NCBI GenBank assembly: GCA_022843085.1
Contig: JALHOI010000011.1
Span: 1-19,011, forward strand
From: Pseudobdellovibrionaceae bacterium
GTDB lineage: Bacteria > Bdellovibrionota > Bdellovibrionia > Bdellovibrionales > JAMPXM01
Direction: 5' to 3'
Length of the DNA: 19,011 nt
The translations under genes and the position numbers were made by a program. Positions 1-8,488 of this stretch are shown piece after piece (the first letter of the stretch is position 1; each line of letters begins with the position of its first letter). The notes below the pieces were generated by a model, which did not search any database, had not been told where the DNA came from, and worked only from the letters and a program-made list of their open reading frames with translations.

Positions 1-450
1 GAGACTCAAGCGAAGCTCGATTCGCTTGGAACAGCAAAGTTACTTAAGCCGACGACGGCTGAAGAGCTGCTGCGTCGCCACGAAATTTGTTTTGAAGATT
101 TAGGCGCGTTCGGAATCGATGTCTCAGACGATGTCGTCGTGACCGAGCCAATTGAAATCGACGTTAAGTACGCCGGCTATATTCAGCGAGAGCGTGAAGT
201 CATCGCAGCGAATCGGCGGCTCGAAGACGTTCGACTTCCGCGGGATTTTGAATACGGTTTGATTCGGGGTCTCTCGAAAGAAGAAGTCGAGAAGCTGACT
301 GAAAAGAAGCCCGAAACTTTAGGGCAAGCGAGTCGGATGAGCGGCGTGAATCCATCGGCGATTCAAGCGTTGATCGTCTCTCTAAAGTCGATAGAAAATC
401 GAGCGAGTCACCGGCGAGTAAGCAGCGATGAAAAGCGATTCGAGCTCTAA
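1..450 (+). CDS. mnmG: MnmG (GidA) tRNA uridine-34 modification enzyme, C-terminal part
   Basis: This is the last 149 codons of a gene that begins before the window; the frame is open from base 1 and ends at TAA 448-450. MnmG is the FAD-dependent partner of MnmE and makes the (carboxymethyl)aminomethyl group on the wobble uridine of certain tRNAs. The visible part is the C-terminal helical domain that contacts MnmE. It carries the family hallmarks KYAGYIQRE (residues 53-61 of the fragment) and PETLGQASRMSGVNPSAI near the end. The FAD-binding N-terminus lies outside the window. The 3' end overlaps rsmG by 23 bases, the usual gidA-gidB arrangement, which suggests cotranscription and coupled translation. 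The last 20 or so residues (Ser/Arg-rich) extend past the conserved part and probably exist only because of the overlap. Identity is near certain. Confidence 0.96.
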   Translation, partial: ETQAKLDSLGTAKLLKPTTAEELLRRHEICFEDLGAFGIDVSDDVVVTEPIEIDVKYAGYIQREREVIAANRRLEDVRLPRDFEYGLIRGLSKEEVEKLTEKKPETLGQASRMSGVNPSAIQALIVSLKSIENRASHRRVSSDEKRFEL

Positions 451-1105
451 CAGTAAGAGTACACTACCCGACCCGCAGCGACTGCGCGGCTGGGCGCCGG
501 AGCTGTCGGACAAACAATTCGCGGCGACTCAGGTTTACGTTCGCGAACTTCAACGCTTCAATAGAACCCTGAATTTGATTTCGCCGAATACGATGTCGCG
601 GGTTGACGCGGTGCATGTTTTGGATTCGATACGAGCTTGGACTTTGATCCAGCCGAAAGTTCCAAATGGTTCTCAAATCTATGACTTCGGTTCGGGGAAC
701 GGCTTGCCTGGACTTTTGTCGGCCGTGCTGGCTCCCGACTGCGACTTTCGTCTTGTGGATCGGGATCAGCGAAAACTCGAATTCTGCAAACATGCAGCCA
801 CGGCTATGGGTTTAAAGAACGTCAAGACTCTTTGTATGGACATTGGGAGTTTGCCGACTAGCTCGGTCGCGTTCGCGGTTTCGCGAGGCTTCGCAAGCGT
901 CACGAAGTCTCTTTTGATGACACGCTCACTCTTTCAGCCTGGCGGATCATTCTTTATGTTGAAAGGTGATAGCTGGTCACTCGAAGTCGGCGAACTTTCG
1001 CCTCGGCTGTTTGGAGTTTGGAAGGTCGGCCCAATTGGCAGCTACAGTCTCCCCGATGTCGCGGCTGAATTCGTGGTGCTTCAATGCCACAAAATTGCCG
1101 ATTAG
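428..1105 (+). CDS. rsmG: RsmG (GidB) 16S rRNA m7G527 methyltransferase
   Basis: RsmG methylates N7 of G527 in 16S rRNA (E. coli numbering) using S-adenosylmethionine. The 225-residue protein has the expected length. Family signatures are LQRFNRTLNLIS near residues 41-52, the SAM-binding motif I FGSGNGLPG at about 87-95, the acidic residue following beta-2 (LVDRDQRKLEF, 109-119), and the VSRGFAS segment at 151-157. The ATG at 428 lies inside mnmG and gives a 23-base overlap. The first 15 residues are Ser/Lys-rich and unlikely to be structured, so a slightly later start cannot be excluded, but no better-placed start is obvious. The gene is followed after 15 bases by a parS site and then by a convergent lipoprotein gene. 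Position next to mnmG and parAB is the classical origin-proximal cluster. Confidence 0.95.
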   Translation: MKSDSSSNSKSTLPDPQRLRGWAPELSDKQFAATQVYVRELQRFNRTLNLISPNTMSRVDAVHVLDSIRAWTLIQPKVPNGSQIYDFGSGNGLPGLLSAVLAPDCDFRLVDRDQRKLEFCKHAATAMGLKNVKTLCMDIGSLPTSSVAFAVSRGFASVTKSLLMTRSLFQPGGSFFMLKGDSWSLEVGELSPRLFGVWKVGPIGSYSLPDVAAEFVVLQCHKIAD

Positions 1106-1120
1106 AACCCAAGTGATCAT

Positions 1121-1136
1121 TGTTCCACGTGGAACA
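1121..1136. other. parS: parS site 1 (ParB binding palindrome)
   Basis: A perfect 16-bp palindrome, TGTTCCACGTGGAACA, lies in the 37-bp gap between the convergent ends of rsmG and the lipoprotein gene. It matches the widely conserved chromosomal parS consensus (the TGTTCCACGTGGAACA variant is used by several proteobacteria). parA and parB lie within 2 kb, so it should be the loading site for the ParB encoded here. An identical copy lies at 1751-1766. It has no T-tract and is not a convincing terminator. Confidence 0.93.
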
Positions 1137-1142
1137 TTAAGT

Positions 1143-1706
1143 TTAGTTCGCGTTGGCCGCCGCCGGCTTCCCTTTGATCTGCTCATCCAGCTCTCTGCGT
1201 ATCTCATCTGCTGACTTTTTGTTATAACGACCGGTTTTGCCCGCACGGCCCGTCCATTCGCGAGGTGAATCGCGTAGTTTTCTTTGAATTTTGTAGGTTT
1301 CAAAGTCTTTCGGGTCGGGCCACGGGTTACCGGCTTCAAAAGCTTTGATGTACTGTGCGCGTGCGTAGGCTTTTCGTTGTTCCGCCCGGATCTCATAATA
1401 GAGACCCTCTTGCTCAGCTACTATGAGAAGCATCTCGTTCTTCGAAAGATCCTCCTGAAGCTTGCGTCGCGTTGGATCCCTCGGCGGCAGTTCGGCGAGT
1501 TCGCCTTTGATTCTGATAATCTCTTCTTTTTTGGATTCGGCGCCTGCTTTTGCAACCGATGTACGTTGAACGAGGTCGCCATAGATCGGATCAATCAATT
1601 CAGGATTAGGGTTCGGTCGGCTGCACGCGGAAAGCATTGCGATGACCAAGCCGAGAGTCGCAGTGATCAACCAAAAATTCGGCTTTTGAGCAGCTGGGAA
1701 GGCCAT
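1143..1706 (-). CDS. Small predicted lipoprotein of unknown function between two parS sites
   Basis: A 187-residue protein that I do not recognise. The N-terminus is a lipoprotein signal: a short polar start, a hydrophobic stretch at about 11-23 and a lipobox LSAC with Cys28, followed by Ser at +2, which in diderm bacteria favours outer-membrane rather than inner-membrane retention. The mature part is highly charged. Residues about 45-125 are Glu/Lys/Arg-rich and likely helical or coiled coil (for example EEIIRIKGELAELPPRD). The tail is basic and ends in an Ala/Asn-rich segment. The ATG start at 1706 is preceded by an AAGGGTG ribosome site. The gene is transcribed away from parA and towards rsmG, and is bracketed by the two parS sites. 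It may simply occupy the gap, or be tied to segregation or envelope events; the sequence does not tell. It is a real gene by signal, start and composition. Confidence 0.82.
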   Translation of the reverse strand: MAFPAAQKPNFWLITATLGLVIAMLSACSRPNPNPELIDPIYGDLVQRTSVAKAGAESKKEEIIRIKGELAELPPRDPTRRKLQEDLSKNEMLLIVAEQEGLYYEIRAEQRKAYARAQYIKAFEAGNPWPDPKDFETYKIQRKLRDSPREWTGRAGKTGRYNKKSADEIRRELDEQIKGKPAAANAN

Positions 1707-1750
1707 GCGTAATCACCCTTGGTTGCCATATAGTCACTTGAACAACCAAA

Positions 1751-1766
1751 TGTTCCACGTGGAACA
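1751..1766. other. parS: parS site 2 (ParB binding palindrome)
   Basis: The second perfect copy of TGTTCCACGTGGAACA lies in the intergenic region between the divergent lipoprotein gene and parA. It is exactly 630 bp from site 1, and the identity extends to the following TT. It is about 60 bp upstream of the likely parA promoter and about 45 bp upstream of the lipoprotein start codon. ParB loading or spreading here could therefore affect transcription of either gene; that effect is inference. Confidence 0.93.
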
Positions 1767-1824
1767 TTCATGAGTACTCGAGCGACGAACGGCTACTTAT
1801 CGGCACGTCCGGCCGCGAAATGAG

Positions 1825-1853
1825 TTGAAAATCGTTCACACGCGGGTTCTAAC
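1825..1853 (+). promoter_or_regulatory. Likely sigma-70-type promoter of parA-parB-bactofilin
   Basis: TTGAAA at 1825-1830 and TCTAAC at 1848-1853 are separated by 17 bases. They match the -35 and -10 consensus at 5 of 6 and 4 of 6 positions. The predicted transcript would start near 1860, shortly before a strong ribosome site (AAGGGGGG, 1869-1876) and the parA ATG at 1881. No other good promoter is visible before the bactofilin gene, so one transcript probably covers all three. Confidence 0.55.
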
Positions 1854-1880
1854 TTTCAGTGTGATTTCAAGGGGGGAAGT

Positions 1881-2726
1881 ATGGCTCGAATAATCTGTAT
1901 CGCCAATCAAAAGGGTGGCGTGGGTAAGACCACGACGTCAGTCAACTTATCCTCGTGCCTAGCTGCGCGCGGCCGAAGAGTTCTGTTGGTCGATTTAGAT
2001 CCACAAGGGAACGCTTCGAGCGGCCTTGGGCTGAAAAAATATGAGTACCAAGAAGAGAATATCTATCATGTGCTCATCGGCGAAAAGACCCTCGATGAAA
2101 TCAAGCGCCCGACTTCGAATCCGAACCTTTTTGTCGCGCCAGCCACTCCCGATCTCGTTGGGGCCGAGATTGAACTAGTTGATGCGCAGCGTCGAGAGTA
2201 TCGTCTGCGCGAAGCCATCGCATCAGTTTCCCCCGATTATGACTATGTCCTGATCGACTGCCCGCCGTCGCTCGGCCTACTGACACTCAACGCGCTTGCA
2301 GCCGCCAATACTTTTTTGGTTCCCCTTCAATGTGAGTACTACGCTCTTGAAGGTCTTTCTCAGCTTCTGACCACAGCCGGTCTTGTGAAGAAAAACATCA
2401 ATCCCGAACTGCGAATCGAAGGTATTTTGCTTACGATGTTTGCAGCGAGCAATAACCTCAGTCATCAAGTGGTATCTGAAATTCAAACGCATTTCGGCGA
2501 CAAAGTTTTCAAGGCGATTATCCCAAGAAACGTTCGGTTGAGTGAGGCGCCATCGCATGGCCAGTCCATCATCGATTACGAACCGCGTTCGGTAGGGGCC
2601 TTGAAATATCAGGAGCTTGCCGAAGAGTTGGATAGTCGAATTTACGGCGTTCAATCACAAATTGACCAACCAGCGCCCACCCAAGTTGAAAACAAACCCG
2701 AATTCGTGGATGGTCCAAATGCCTGA
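1881..2726 (+). CDS. parA: ParA chromosome-partitioning ATPase
   Basis: ParA is the Walker-type ATPase that binds the nucleoid non-specifically in the ATP form and is released by ParB, so moving the origin region. The 281-residue protein has the deviant Walker A motif KGGVGKTT at residues 11-18, including the signature first lysine, the Walker A' segment LLVDLDPQGN (35-44), and Walker B YVLIDCPPSLGLLT (122-135). The C-terminal part has RNVRLSEAPSHG (216-227), typical of chromosomal ParA/Soj. It lacks the N-terminal DNA-binding extension of plasmid type Ia ParA, as expected for a chromosomal copy. The last 20 or so residues form a polar tail. The ATG at 1881 follows a very strong ribosome site. 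The 3' end overlaps parB by 8-17 bases, implying translational coupling. Confidence 0.97.
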   Translation: MARIICIANQKGGVGKTTTSVNLSSCLAARGRRVLLVDLDPQGNASSGLGLKKYEYQEENIYHVLIGEKTLDEIKRPTSNPNLFVAPATPDLVGAEIELVDAQRREYRLREAIASVSPDYDYVLIDCPPSLGLLTLNALAAANTFLVPLQCEYYALEGLSQLLTTAGLVKKNINPELRIEGILLTMFAASNNLSHQVVSEIQTHFGDKVFKAIIPRNVRLSEAPSHGQSIIDYEPRSVGALKYQELAEELDSRIYGVQSQIDQPAPTQVENKPEFVDGPNA

Positions 2727-3891
2727 AAACAATCAGAACTCTGCGAATTCGTCGAAACAACCTAAGGCCAGACTTGGCCGGGGTTTGGGTAGTCTGCTTG
2801 GCGGCGTGCCTAACCAAGGTTCGGACTTCACCGACAGCACGCCGCAAGTCAAAGCGACCATTATTTCGCGCCCGTCGGCACCATCCGCCGAGTCCACAAC
2901 ATCGAAGAATGAAGTATCTTCGCTTAACGCGCCTTCGCCGAACGAGCCGAAACCTGTTTTATCGCTCGAGCCGTCGACCGATTTGTCGCGAGCTGTGACC
3001 GAGGAGTTACCGGCCGTTGCAACTGTTCAAGACAACGCACGGATCTGGACGATACCGGTGGAAAAGCTTGTGGCGAACTCTCAGCAGCCGCGCCAGGTTT
3101 TCGAAGACGCGGCACTCAAGGAACTAGCCGCGTCGATTCGTGAAAAAGGGATTCTCCAACCCATCACGGCGCAAAGAATAAGTGAGCGCGAATTTCAAAT
3201 TATTGCAGGGGAACGTCGTTGGCGCGCGGCTCAGATTGCGGGTCTTAAAGAGGTACCGGTCATTCTTCGTGCGGTGTCTGATCAAGATTCGCTCGAGCTC
3301 GCAATCCTCGAGAACATACAGCGAGCTGATCTGAATCCGATGGAGGAGTCTGAGGCTTACGATCACCTCATGAAAACCTACAATTTAACCCAGGCTCAGG
3401 TCGCCGATCGGCTAGGAAAAGAGCGATCGTCGGTAGCAAATGCGCTTCGCTTAATGGCGCTGCCGCCTGAAGTTAAATTGATGATCGGCGGAGGCGAGCT
3501 AAGTTCAGGCCACGCCAAGGTTCTTCTCGGACTCGAGTCGATGTCAGACCAAATTTCGCTCGCAAAAGAAGTTATTCGCGAGAAGTTGTCGGTTCGTGCG
3601 CTTGAGAAGAAAGTCGCAGAAAAGAAGTCGCAAGGTACAGGTGCTGTTTCGGGCCAGCGGCCCGCGATGGGTCTCGATGTTTCCTCAAAGCTTGTTGAGG
3701 CGCTTGCCGGAGAGCTTCAAAAGCTTATCGGAACCCGAGTCGTCATTGACTATGCGGATCGACGGGGCAAACTAAGCGTTTATTTTCACTCGGATGAACA
3801 ACTGACGGAAGTTGTTGAAAGGATGCGGCGAGGATGGGCGAAATCGAACGCGACCCAAAACACAGCGGCGACCGTGTCTTCCCGAGGCTGA
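2719..3891 (+). CDS. parB: ParB chromosome-partitioning CTPase / parS-binding protein
   Basis: ParB loads at parS as a CTP-dependent sliding clamp and stimulates ParA. From the ATG at 2719 the protein has 390 residues. In order: the ParA-activating N-terminal box LGRGLGSLLGG (19-29), a Ser/Pro-rich linker of about 80 residues, and the ParB/CTP-binding domain (about 110-215). The latter holds GERRWRA (164-170) and ENIQRADLNPMEESEAY (198-214). A helix-turn-helix for parS lies at about 222-243 (TQAQVADRLGKERSSVANAL), and a dimerisation domain at about 325-372. The frame is open upstream to an ATG at 2617, but those residues would lie inside parA and look non-native, while the LGRGL box sits near the N-terminus in homologues. 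An ATG at 2710 is an alternative adding three residues. The stop TGA shares its A with the next gene's ATG. Confidence 0.96.
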   Translation: MPENNQNSANSSKQPKARLGRGLGSLLGGVPNQGSDFTDSTPQVKATIISRPSAPSAESTTSKNEVSSLNAPSPNEPKPVLSLEPSTDLSRAVTEELPAVATVQDNARIWTIPVEKLVANSQQPRQVFEDAALKELAASIREKGILQPITAQRISEREFQIIAGERRWRAAQIAGLKEVPVILRAVSDQDSLELAILENIQRADLNPMEESEAYDHLMKTYNLTQAQVADRLGKERSSVANALRLMALPPEVKLMIGGGELSSGHAKVLLGLESMSDQISLAKEVIREKLSVRALEKKVAEKKSQGTGAVSGQRPAMGLDVSSKLVEALAGELQKLIGTRVVIDYADRRGKLSVYFHSDEQLTEVVERMRRGWAKSNATQNTAATVSSRG

Positions 3892-4247
3892 TGTCAGACT
3901 CGACCGTCACCGACGGTCGTTTAACGGCACTTCTTGATGAAGGCGCCCAATTCGAGGGAAAGCTCTCTTTCGAGGGGGTCGTTCGAATTGGCGGCACCTT
4001 CAAAGGAGAGATCTTCACTCGCGACACGCTTGTCATAAATCCAGGTGCTGTGGTCGAAGCCGAAGTCGAAGCCGATGTTGTCGTAATTTCAGGCACATTC
4101 ATCGGAAGCGTCGCAGCTCGAAAGCGCGTGATCATGCACCCGCCGGCCGTATTTCGCGGAACCGTGACAACTCCAAGTTTAAGAATTGATGAGGGTGTCA
4201 CCTTCGAAGGTGCCTCGTACATGCCCAGCACACCCGAAACGACTTGA
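3891..4247 (+). CDS. Bactofilin-family cytoskeletal protein
   Basis: Bactofilins are small right-handed beta-helix proteins that polymerise without nucleotide and act as scaffolds. Starting at the ATG that shares its A with the parB stop (TGATG at 3889-3893), the protein has 118 residues. It shows the repeated short-strand pattern of the family: EGKLSFEGVVRIGGTFKGEI, then VINPGAVVEAEVEADVVVISG, then GSVAARKRVIMHPPAVFRGTV, then TPSLRIDEGVTFEG. A longer version from the ATG at 3834 would overlap parB by 58 bases and add 19 polar residues; the overlapping start is preferred because it is typical of coupled genes, and a weak GAGG lies just upstream. Bactofilins encoded beside parAB are known from Myxococcus, where they help position the ParABS system near the poles, so a role in origin anchoring is a reasonable inference. 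It is probably last in its operon, with 115 bases or more before the atp genes. Confidence 0.88.
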   Translation: MSDSTVTDGRLTALLDEGAQFEGKLSFEGVVRIGGTFKGEIFTRDTLVINPGAVVEAEVEADVVVISGTFIGSVAARKRVIMHPPAVFRGTVTTPSLRIDEGVTFEGASYMPSTPETT

Positions 4248-4284
4248 GTCTTAAAACTAGTGCAGGCTCGTGCGGGCAATTCGC

Positions 4285-4313
4285 TTGACCCGTTTCTCGC
4301 CGCGGTGCTACTG
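4285..4313 (+). promoter_or_regulatory. Weak candidate promoter for the atp operon
   Basis: The gap between the bactofilin and atp genes holds TTGACC (4285-4290), 5 of 6 to the -35 consensus, but only a poor -10 (GCTACT at 4307-4312 or CTACTG at 4308-4313) 16-17 bases later. No rho-independent terminator with a T-tract is visible in the gap, so readthrough from parAB-bactofilin into the atp genes is also possible. Confidence 0.3.
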
Positions 4314-4407
4314 AACTTCGCTACGTAAACAGTCCACCTCGGCGGTCGGAACAAAAGTTCTGATGTCGTTTCCTGCCGGCTCTCTTTTGCCGGTGCGTGA
4401 AGGTCTC

Positions 4408-4854
4408 ATGGAATTGCTGAAATCTCTCGGCATCGACAGCACTTTATGGATTCACATGGTTTGCTTTGGGATCGCCTATTTGGCGCTCTCGAATTTGATT
4501 TTTAAGCCTTACATGAAAGCCCTCGCAGAACGCGAATCCCGCACAATTGGTGGTGAGGAGCAGGCGGCACAACTGTTGAACGAAACAAGTGCCATCAACG
4601 CCGACTACGAATCAAAAGCAAAAGCTGTTACGGCGTCTATTCGTGCCGAGTACGAAACAAACCGGCTTGCCGCGATGAAGGAATCCGAGGCGCTTGTTGC
4701 CGCAGCGAGGATCGAGTCGGCTGGCTTGCTCGAAAAGTCGCGTGCTAAAATCGTGACCGAAGTCACGTCAGCTCGGTCCAAGCTTTCTGGCGAAGTGCCT
4801 TCGATCACTTCGGCCATCGCATCGAAGATGGCTGGCAAGGAGATCTCACTCTAA
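4408..4854 (+). CDS. atpF': ATP synthase Fo subunit b' (first of two b-type stalk subunits)
   Basis: This is a peripheral-stalk subunit tying the F1 head to the membrane. From the ATG at 4408 it has 148 residues: one N-terminal membrane segment (about 12-34, STLWIHMVCFGIAYLALSNLI), then a long charged helical region rich in Ala/Glu/Lys/Arg. The sequence FKPYMKALAERESRTIGGEE after the membrane segment is the usual b-subunit transition. The frame is open to an earlier ATG at 4363, which would add 15 residues but has no ribosome site, whereas GAAGG lies just before 4408; the start is therefore the less certain part. The stop TAA overlaps the atpF start (TAATG). Paired b'/b genes mark heterodimeric stalks, known in photosynthetic bacteria, cyanobacteria and several former deltaproteobacteria. 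Confidence 0.87.
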   Translation: MELLKSLGIDSTLWIHMVCFGIAYLALSNLIFKPYMKALAERESRTIGGEEQAAQLLNETSAINADYESKAKAVTASIRAEYETNRLAAMKESEALVAAARIESAGLLEKSRAKIVTEVTSARSKLSGEVPSITSAIASKMAGKEISL

Positions 4855-5471
4855 TGAAGCAACTTTTGTCTCGTCCGCTTTTCAAGTTTATGGTCGCCGC
4901 GGTCGTCCTCGCGATACCGAGTTTAATTTTGACCTCGCTTGGCAACGCAGCCGGCGGATCGAGCGGCGAAGCGGGTGTGCCGTTCGTCGTGACGCTTCAG
5001 TTTATCAATTTCTTTTTGTATGTCGGCCTGATTGTCTACTTTGGACGAAAGCCTATCTCGGACTACTTTAAAAACCGCCAAGCTAACTTTCATGTTGCTC
5101 TCAAGCGGGCCGATGCTGCCCGGGCCGAAGCCCAGGCGAAGCGCAGCGAAATGCAAGCGCGACTCGCGAAGCTCGAAGCGACCCGCGATCAGTCGATTGC
5201 AGACGCACGAAGAGAGGCTGCGGCTCTTCGTGAACAGATCGTTGAAGAGGCTCGCAATTTGTCGGCCAGACTAAAACTCGAGGCCGAGCGCACGGCGGTT
5301 GTCGAAATCGAACGCGCGACTTCAATCTTGAGGGATGAATTGCTCGGCCAGTCAGTTGCAATGGCTCAGCGAATCTTGACCGACAAAATGCAAGACCAAG
5401 ATCAAAAGCGTCTGCAGGATGAATTCGTACAGAAAATCGAAAAAAATAAATCGGCGGCGGTGTCGACGTGA
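4854..5471 (+). CDS. atpF: ATP synthase Fo subunit b
   Basis: This is the second peripheral-stalk subunit, 205 residues and clearly longer than the E. coli b (156). The extra length is an N-terminal hydrophobic segment (about 10-30, FKFMVAAVVLAIPSLIL) followed by SLGNAAGG, which resembles a cleavable signal peptide. The canonical membrane helix comes next at about 43-64 (FVVTLQFINFFLYVGLIVYF, then GRKPI). From about residue 70 onward there is a long Ala/Arg/Glu coiled coil, and the end (about 160-195) resembles the delta-binding tip, with LLGQSVAMAQRILTDKM. Signal-peptide-like b subunits paired with b' are known in related deltaproteobacteria. A ribosome site AAGGAG lies 10 bases upstream. 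It overlaps atpF' by one base and atpH by four. Confidence 0.93.
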   Translation: MKQLLSRPLFKFMVAAVVLAIPSLILTSLGNAAGGSSGEAGVPFVVTLQFINFFLYVGLIVYFGRKPISDYFKNRQANFHVALKRADAARAEAQAKRSEMQARLAKLEATRDQSIADARREAAALREQIVEEARNLSARLKLEAERTAVVEIERATSILRDELLGQSVAMAQRILTDKMQDQDQKRLQDEFVQKIEKNKSAAVST

Positions 5472-6013
5472 ATTCAACCAAACTTGCTAAACGCTATGCG
5501 AAAGCCATTTTTGGTCTCAGTGTAGAGAACGGGACACAAGATCGAGTTCTCGCCGATCTGCGCGCCCTCAATACTTCTTTCACGGCCGACGCGTCGATTC
5601 AGGATTTTTTTGCTTCGCCGATGTTCTCGGTGTCGCAGAAGTCAGATGCGCTAAAAAAGGCGTTGGCTGGCAAGAGTGTCACGCCCGAGGTGAATCAGTT
5701 CCTCATGCTGCTCGCAGATAAGGGACGCCTTGAGATCTTTGGCGAAGCAGTCGATTCGTTTCAAGACGAAATCGACGCGGCCAACAACGTCTGCCGCGGC
5801 GTCGTTCGTTCGACGACGGCGCTAGGGCCTGCCGAGAGAACACAGATCGAAAAAACGGTTGAAGGCGTTCTCAAAAAGAAAGTCATTATGACTTACAAAG
5901 TAGATCCAACGGTCATTGGTGGTTTGGTTGCGCGGGTTGGCAGCCACACTTTCGATGATTCACTCTCAACTCATTTGAAACGAATGAGCGAAGAGCTAAA
6001 GCGTAAACATTAG
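5468..6013 (+). CDS. atpH: ATP synthase F1 subunit delta
   Basis: Delta (OSCP equivalent) joins the top of F1 to the b/b' stalk. The 181-residue protein begins with the family pattern KLAKRYAKAIFGLSVENG and ends with the conserved DPTVIGGLVARVGSHTFDDS plus a short helix. The start is GTG at 5468, overlapping the atpF stop as GTGA, which strongly implies translational coupling. No good independent ribosome site is needed or seen. The middle (FLMLLADKGRLEIFGEAVDSF) is the usual delta helical core. Length and motifs are normal. Confidence 0.95.
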   Translation: MNSTKLAKRYAKAIFGLSVENGTQDRVLADLRALNTSFTADASIQDFFASPMFSVSQKSDALKKALAGKSVTPEVNQFLMLLADKGRLEIFGEAVDSFQDEIDAANNVCRGVVRSTTALGPAERTQIEKTVEGVLKKKVIMTYKVDPTVIGGLVARVGSHTFDDSLSTHLKRMSEELKRKH

Positions 6014-6046
6014 TATCAGACGTATCTAAGGGAGATCGATTTTAAC

Positions 6047-7570
<1,524 letters not shown>

Positions 7571-7584
7571 GGAACTAAGGCCAA

Positions 7585-8478
7585 ATGCCAAGCTTGAAGG
7601 ATATTCGGAATCGAATCGATTCGACGAAGAATACGCAGCAGATCACAAAGGCAATGAAGATGGTGTCCGCGGCGAAGCTTCGCCGTGCTCAGCAGAACAT
7701 CGTCAACATGCGCCCCTACGCGCAGGGTCTATTGACTGTGATCGCCGACGTCGCAACGACAGAAGCAGTCGACCACCCGCTACTTCGCAGCCACGCTGAA
7801 GTTGACGAGCGCTCGAAGAAAGTTCTGCTTGTCGTCATTACGAGCGATCGCGGTCTCTGCGGTGCTTTTAATACCAACGTTTCGAAATTTACCGAACGTT
7901 ATCTTCGCGACAACGCGACGAAGTCTGAGAAAATTGATTTACTGATGGTCGGACGTCGAGGTGCAGACTACTTCCGCCGCCGAGGTAAGACTTCAGTCGA
8001 AACGATTCTAAATCTTGCGAAAGACATTTCTTTTTCGCTGGCCTCAAAAATTTCCCACACGGTCGTCGATAAATACAAATCGGGCGATTACGACGAAGTC
8101 CGCATCATCTACAACGAGTTTGTCTCGGCGATTCAGCAGACGGTCATCTGTGAAACTCTACTGCCGATCGATGTCGAGAAAGCTGCGACTCTGAATAAGG
8201 GAACGGGCGGTTTTCCGGCTGAACTTATTTACGAGCCGTCACCAGCTGAAATCGTTGAAGCACTGATCTGGAAGCATTTCGATATCCAAGTTTACCGCTG
8301 CTTGTCTGAATCGGTTGCGGCTGAGCACGGGGCTCGCATGACGTCGATGGAAAACGCGACGAAGAACGCGGGCGAAATGATCCGAACTTTAACTCTGACT
8401 TATAATAAAGCACGCCAGGCGGCGATCACGACTGAGTTGATCGAAATCACGAGCGGTGCGGAAGCCCTCAAGGCTTAA
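7585..8478 (+). CDS. atpG: ATP synthase F1 subunit gamma
   Basis: Gamma is the central rotor shaft. The 297-residue protein has the two terminal coiled-coil helices that fill the alpha3beta3 cavity: the N-terminal SLKDIRNRIDSTKNTQQITK followed by AMKMVSAAKLRRAQ, and the C-terminal ARMTSMENATKNAGEMIRTL. The middle Rossmann-like domain includes the conserved SDRGLCGAFNTN at about residues 87-98. The ATG follows AAGG with a short spacer, 14 bases after atpA. The stop codon lies within the atpD ribosome site. Confidence 0.97.
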   Translation: MPSLKDIRNRIDSTKNTQQITKAMKMVSAAKLRRAQQNIVNMRPYAQGLLTVIADVATTEAVDHPLLRSHAEVDERSKKVLLVVITSDRGLCGAFNTNVSKFTERYLRDNATKSEKIDLLMVGRRGADYFRRRGKTSVETILNLAKDISFSLASKISHTVVDKYKSGDYDEVRIIYNEFVSAIQQTVICETLLPIDVEKAATLNKGTGGFPAELIYEPSPAEIVEALIWKHFDIQVYRCLSESVAAEHGARMTSMENATKNAGEMIRTLTLTYNKARQAAITTELIEITSGAEALKA

Positions 8479-8483
8479 GGAGA
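8477..8483 (+). promoter_or_regulatory. Ribosome site deciding the atpD GTG start
   Basis: AAGGAGA overlaps the last two bases of the atpG stop codon and lies 5 bases before GTG 8489. It is a near-perfect anti-anti-Shine-Dalgarno match. This fixes the atpD start at GTG 8489 rather than the upstream ATG at 8456 inside atpG, and should favour high beta-subunit output despite a GTG start. Confidence 0.8.
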
Positions 8484-8488
8484 TAGCA

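Noticed and set aside
1121..1136. parS site 1 as a bidirectional terminator between convergent genes
   Set aside because: The palindrome has no loop and no flanking T or A tract, and its exact copy elsewhere plus the parS match explain it better.
1106..1880. Possible replication origin near rsmG-parA
   Set aside because: The gene context is origin-proximal in many bacteria, but I saw no cluster of DnaA boxes (TTATCCACA-like) or AT-rich unwinding region in the gaps.
2617..2718. Earlier parB start at ATG 2617
   Set aside because: It would lie wholly inside parA and put the ParA-activating LGRGLGSLL box far from the N-terminus, unlike homologues.
4240..4260. Possible terminator after the bactofilin gene (GACTTGAGTC followed by TTAAAA)
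   Set aside because: The stem is only 4 bp with a 2-base loop and there is no T-tract.
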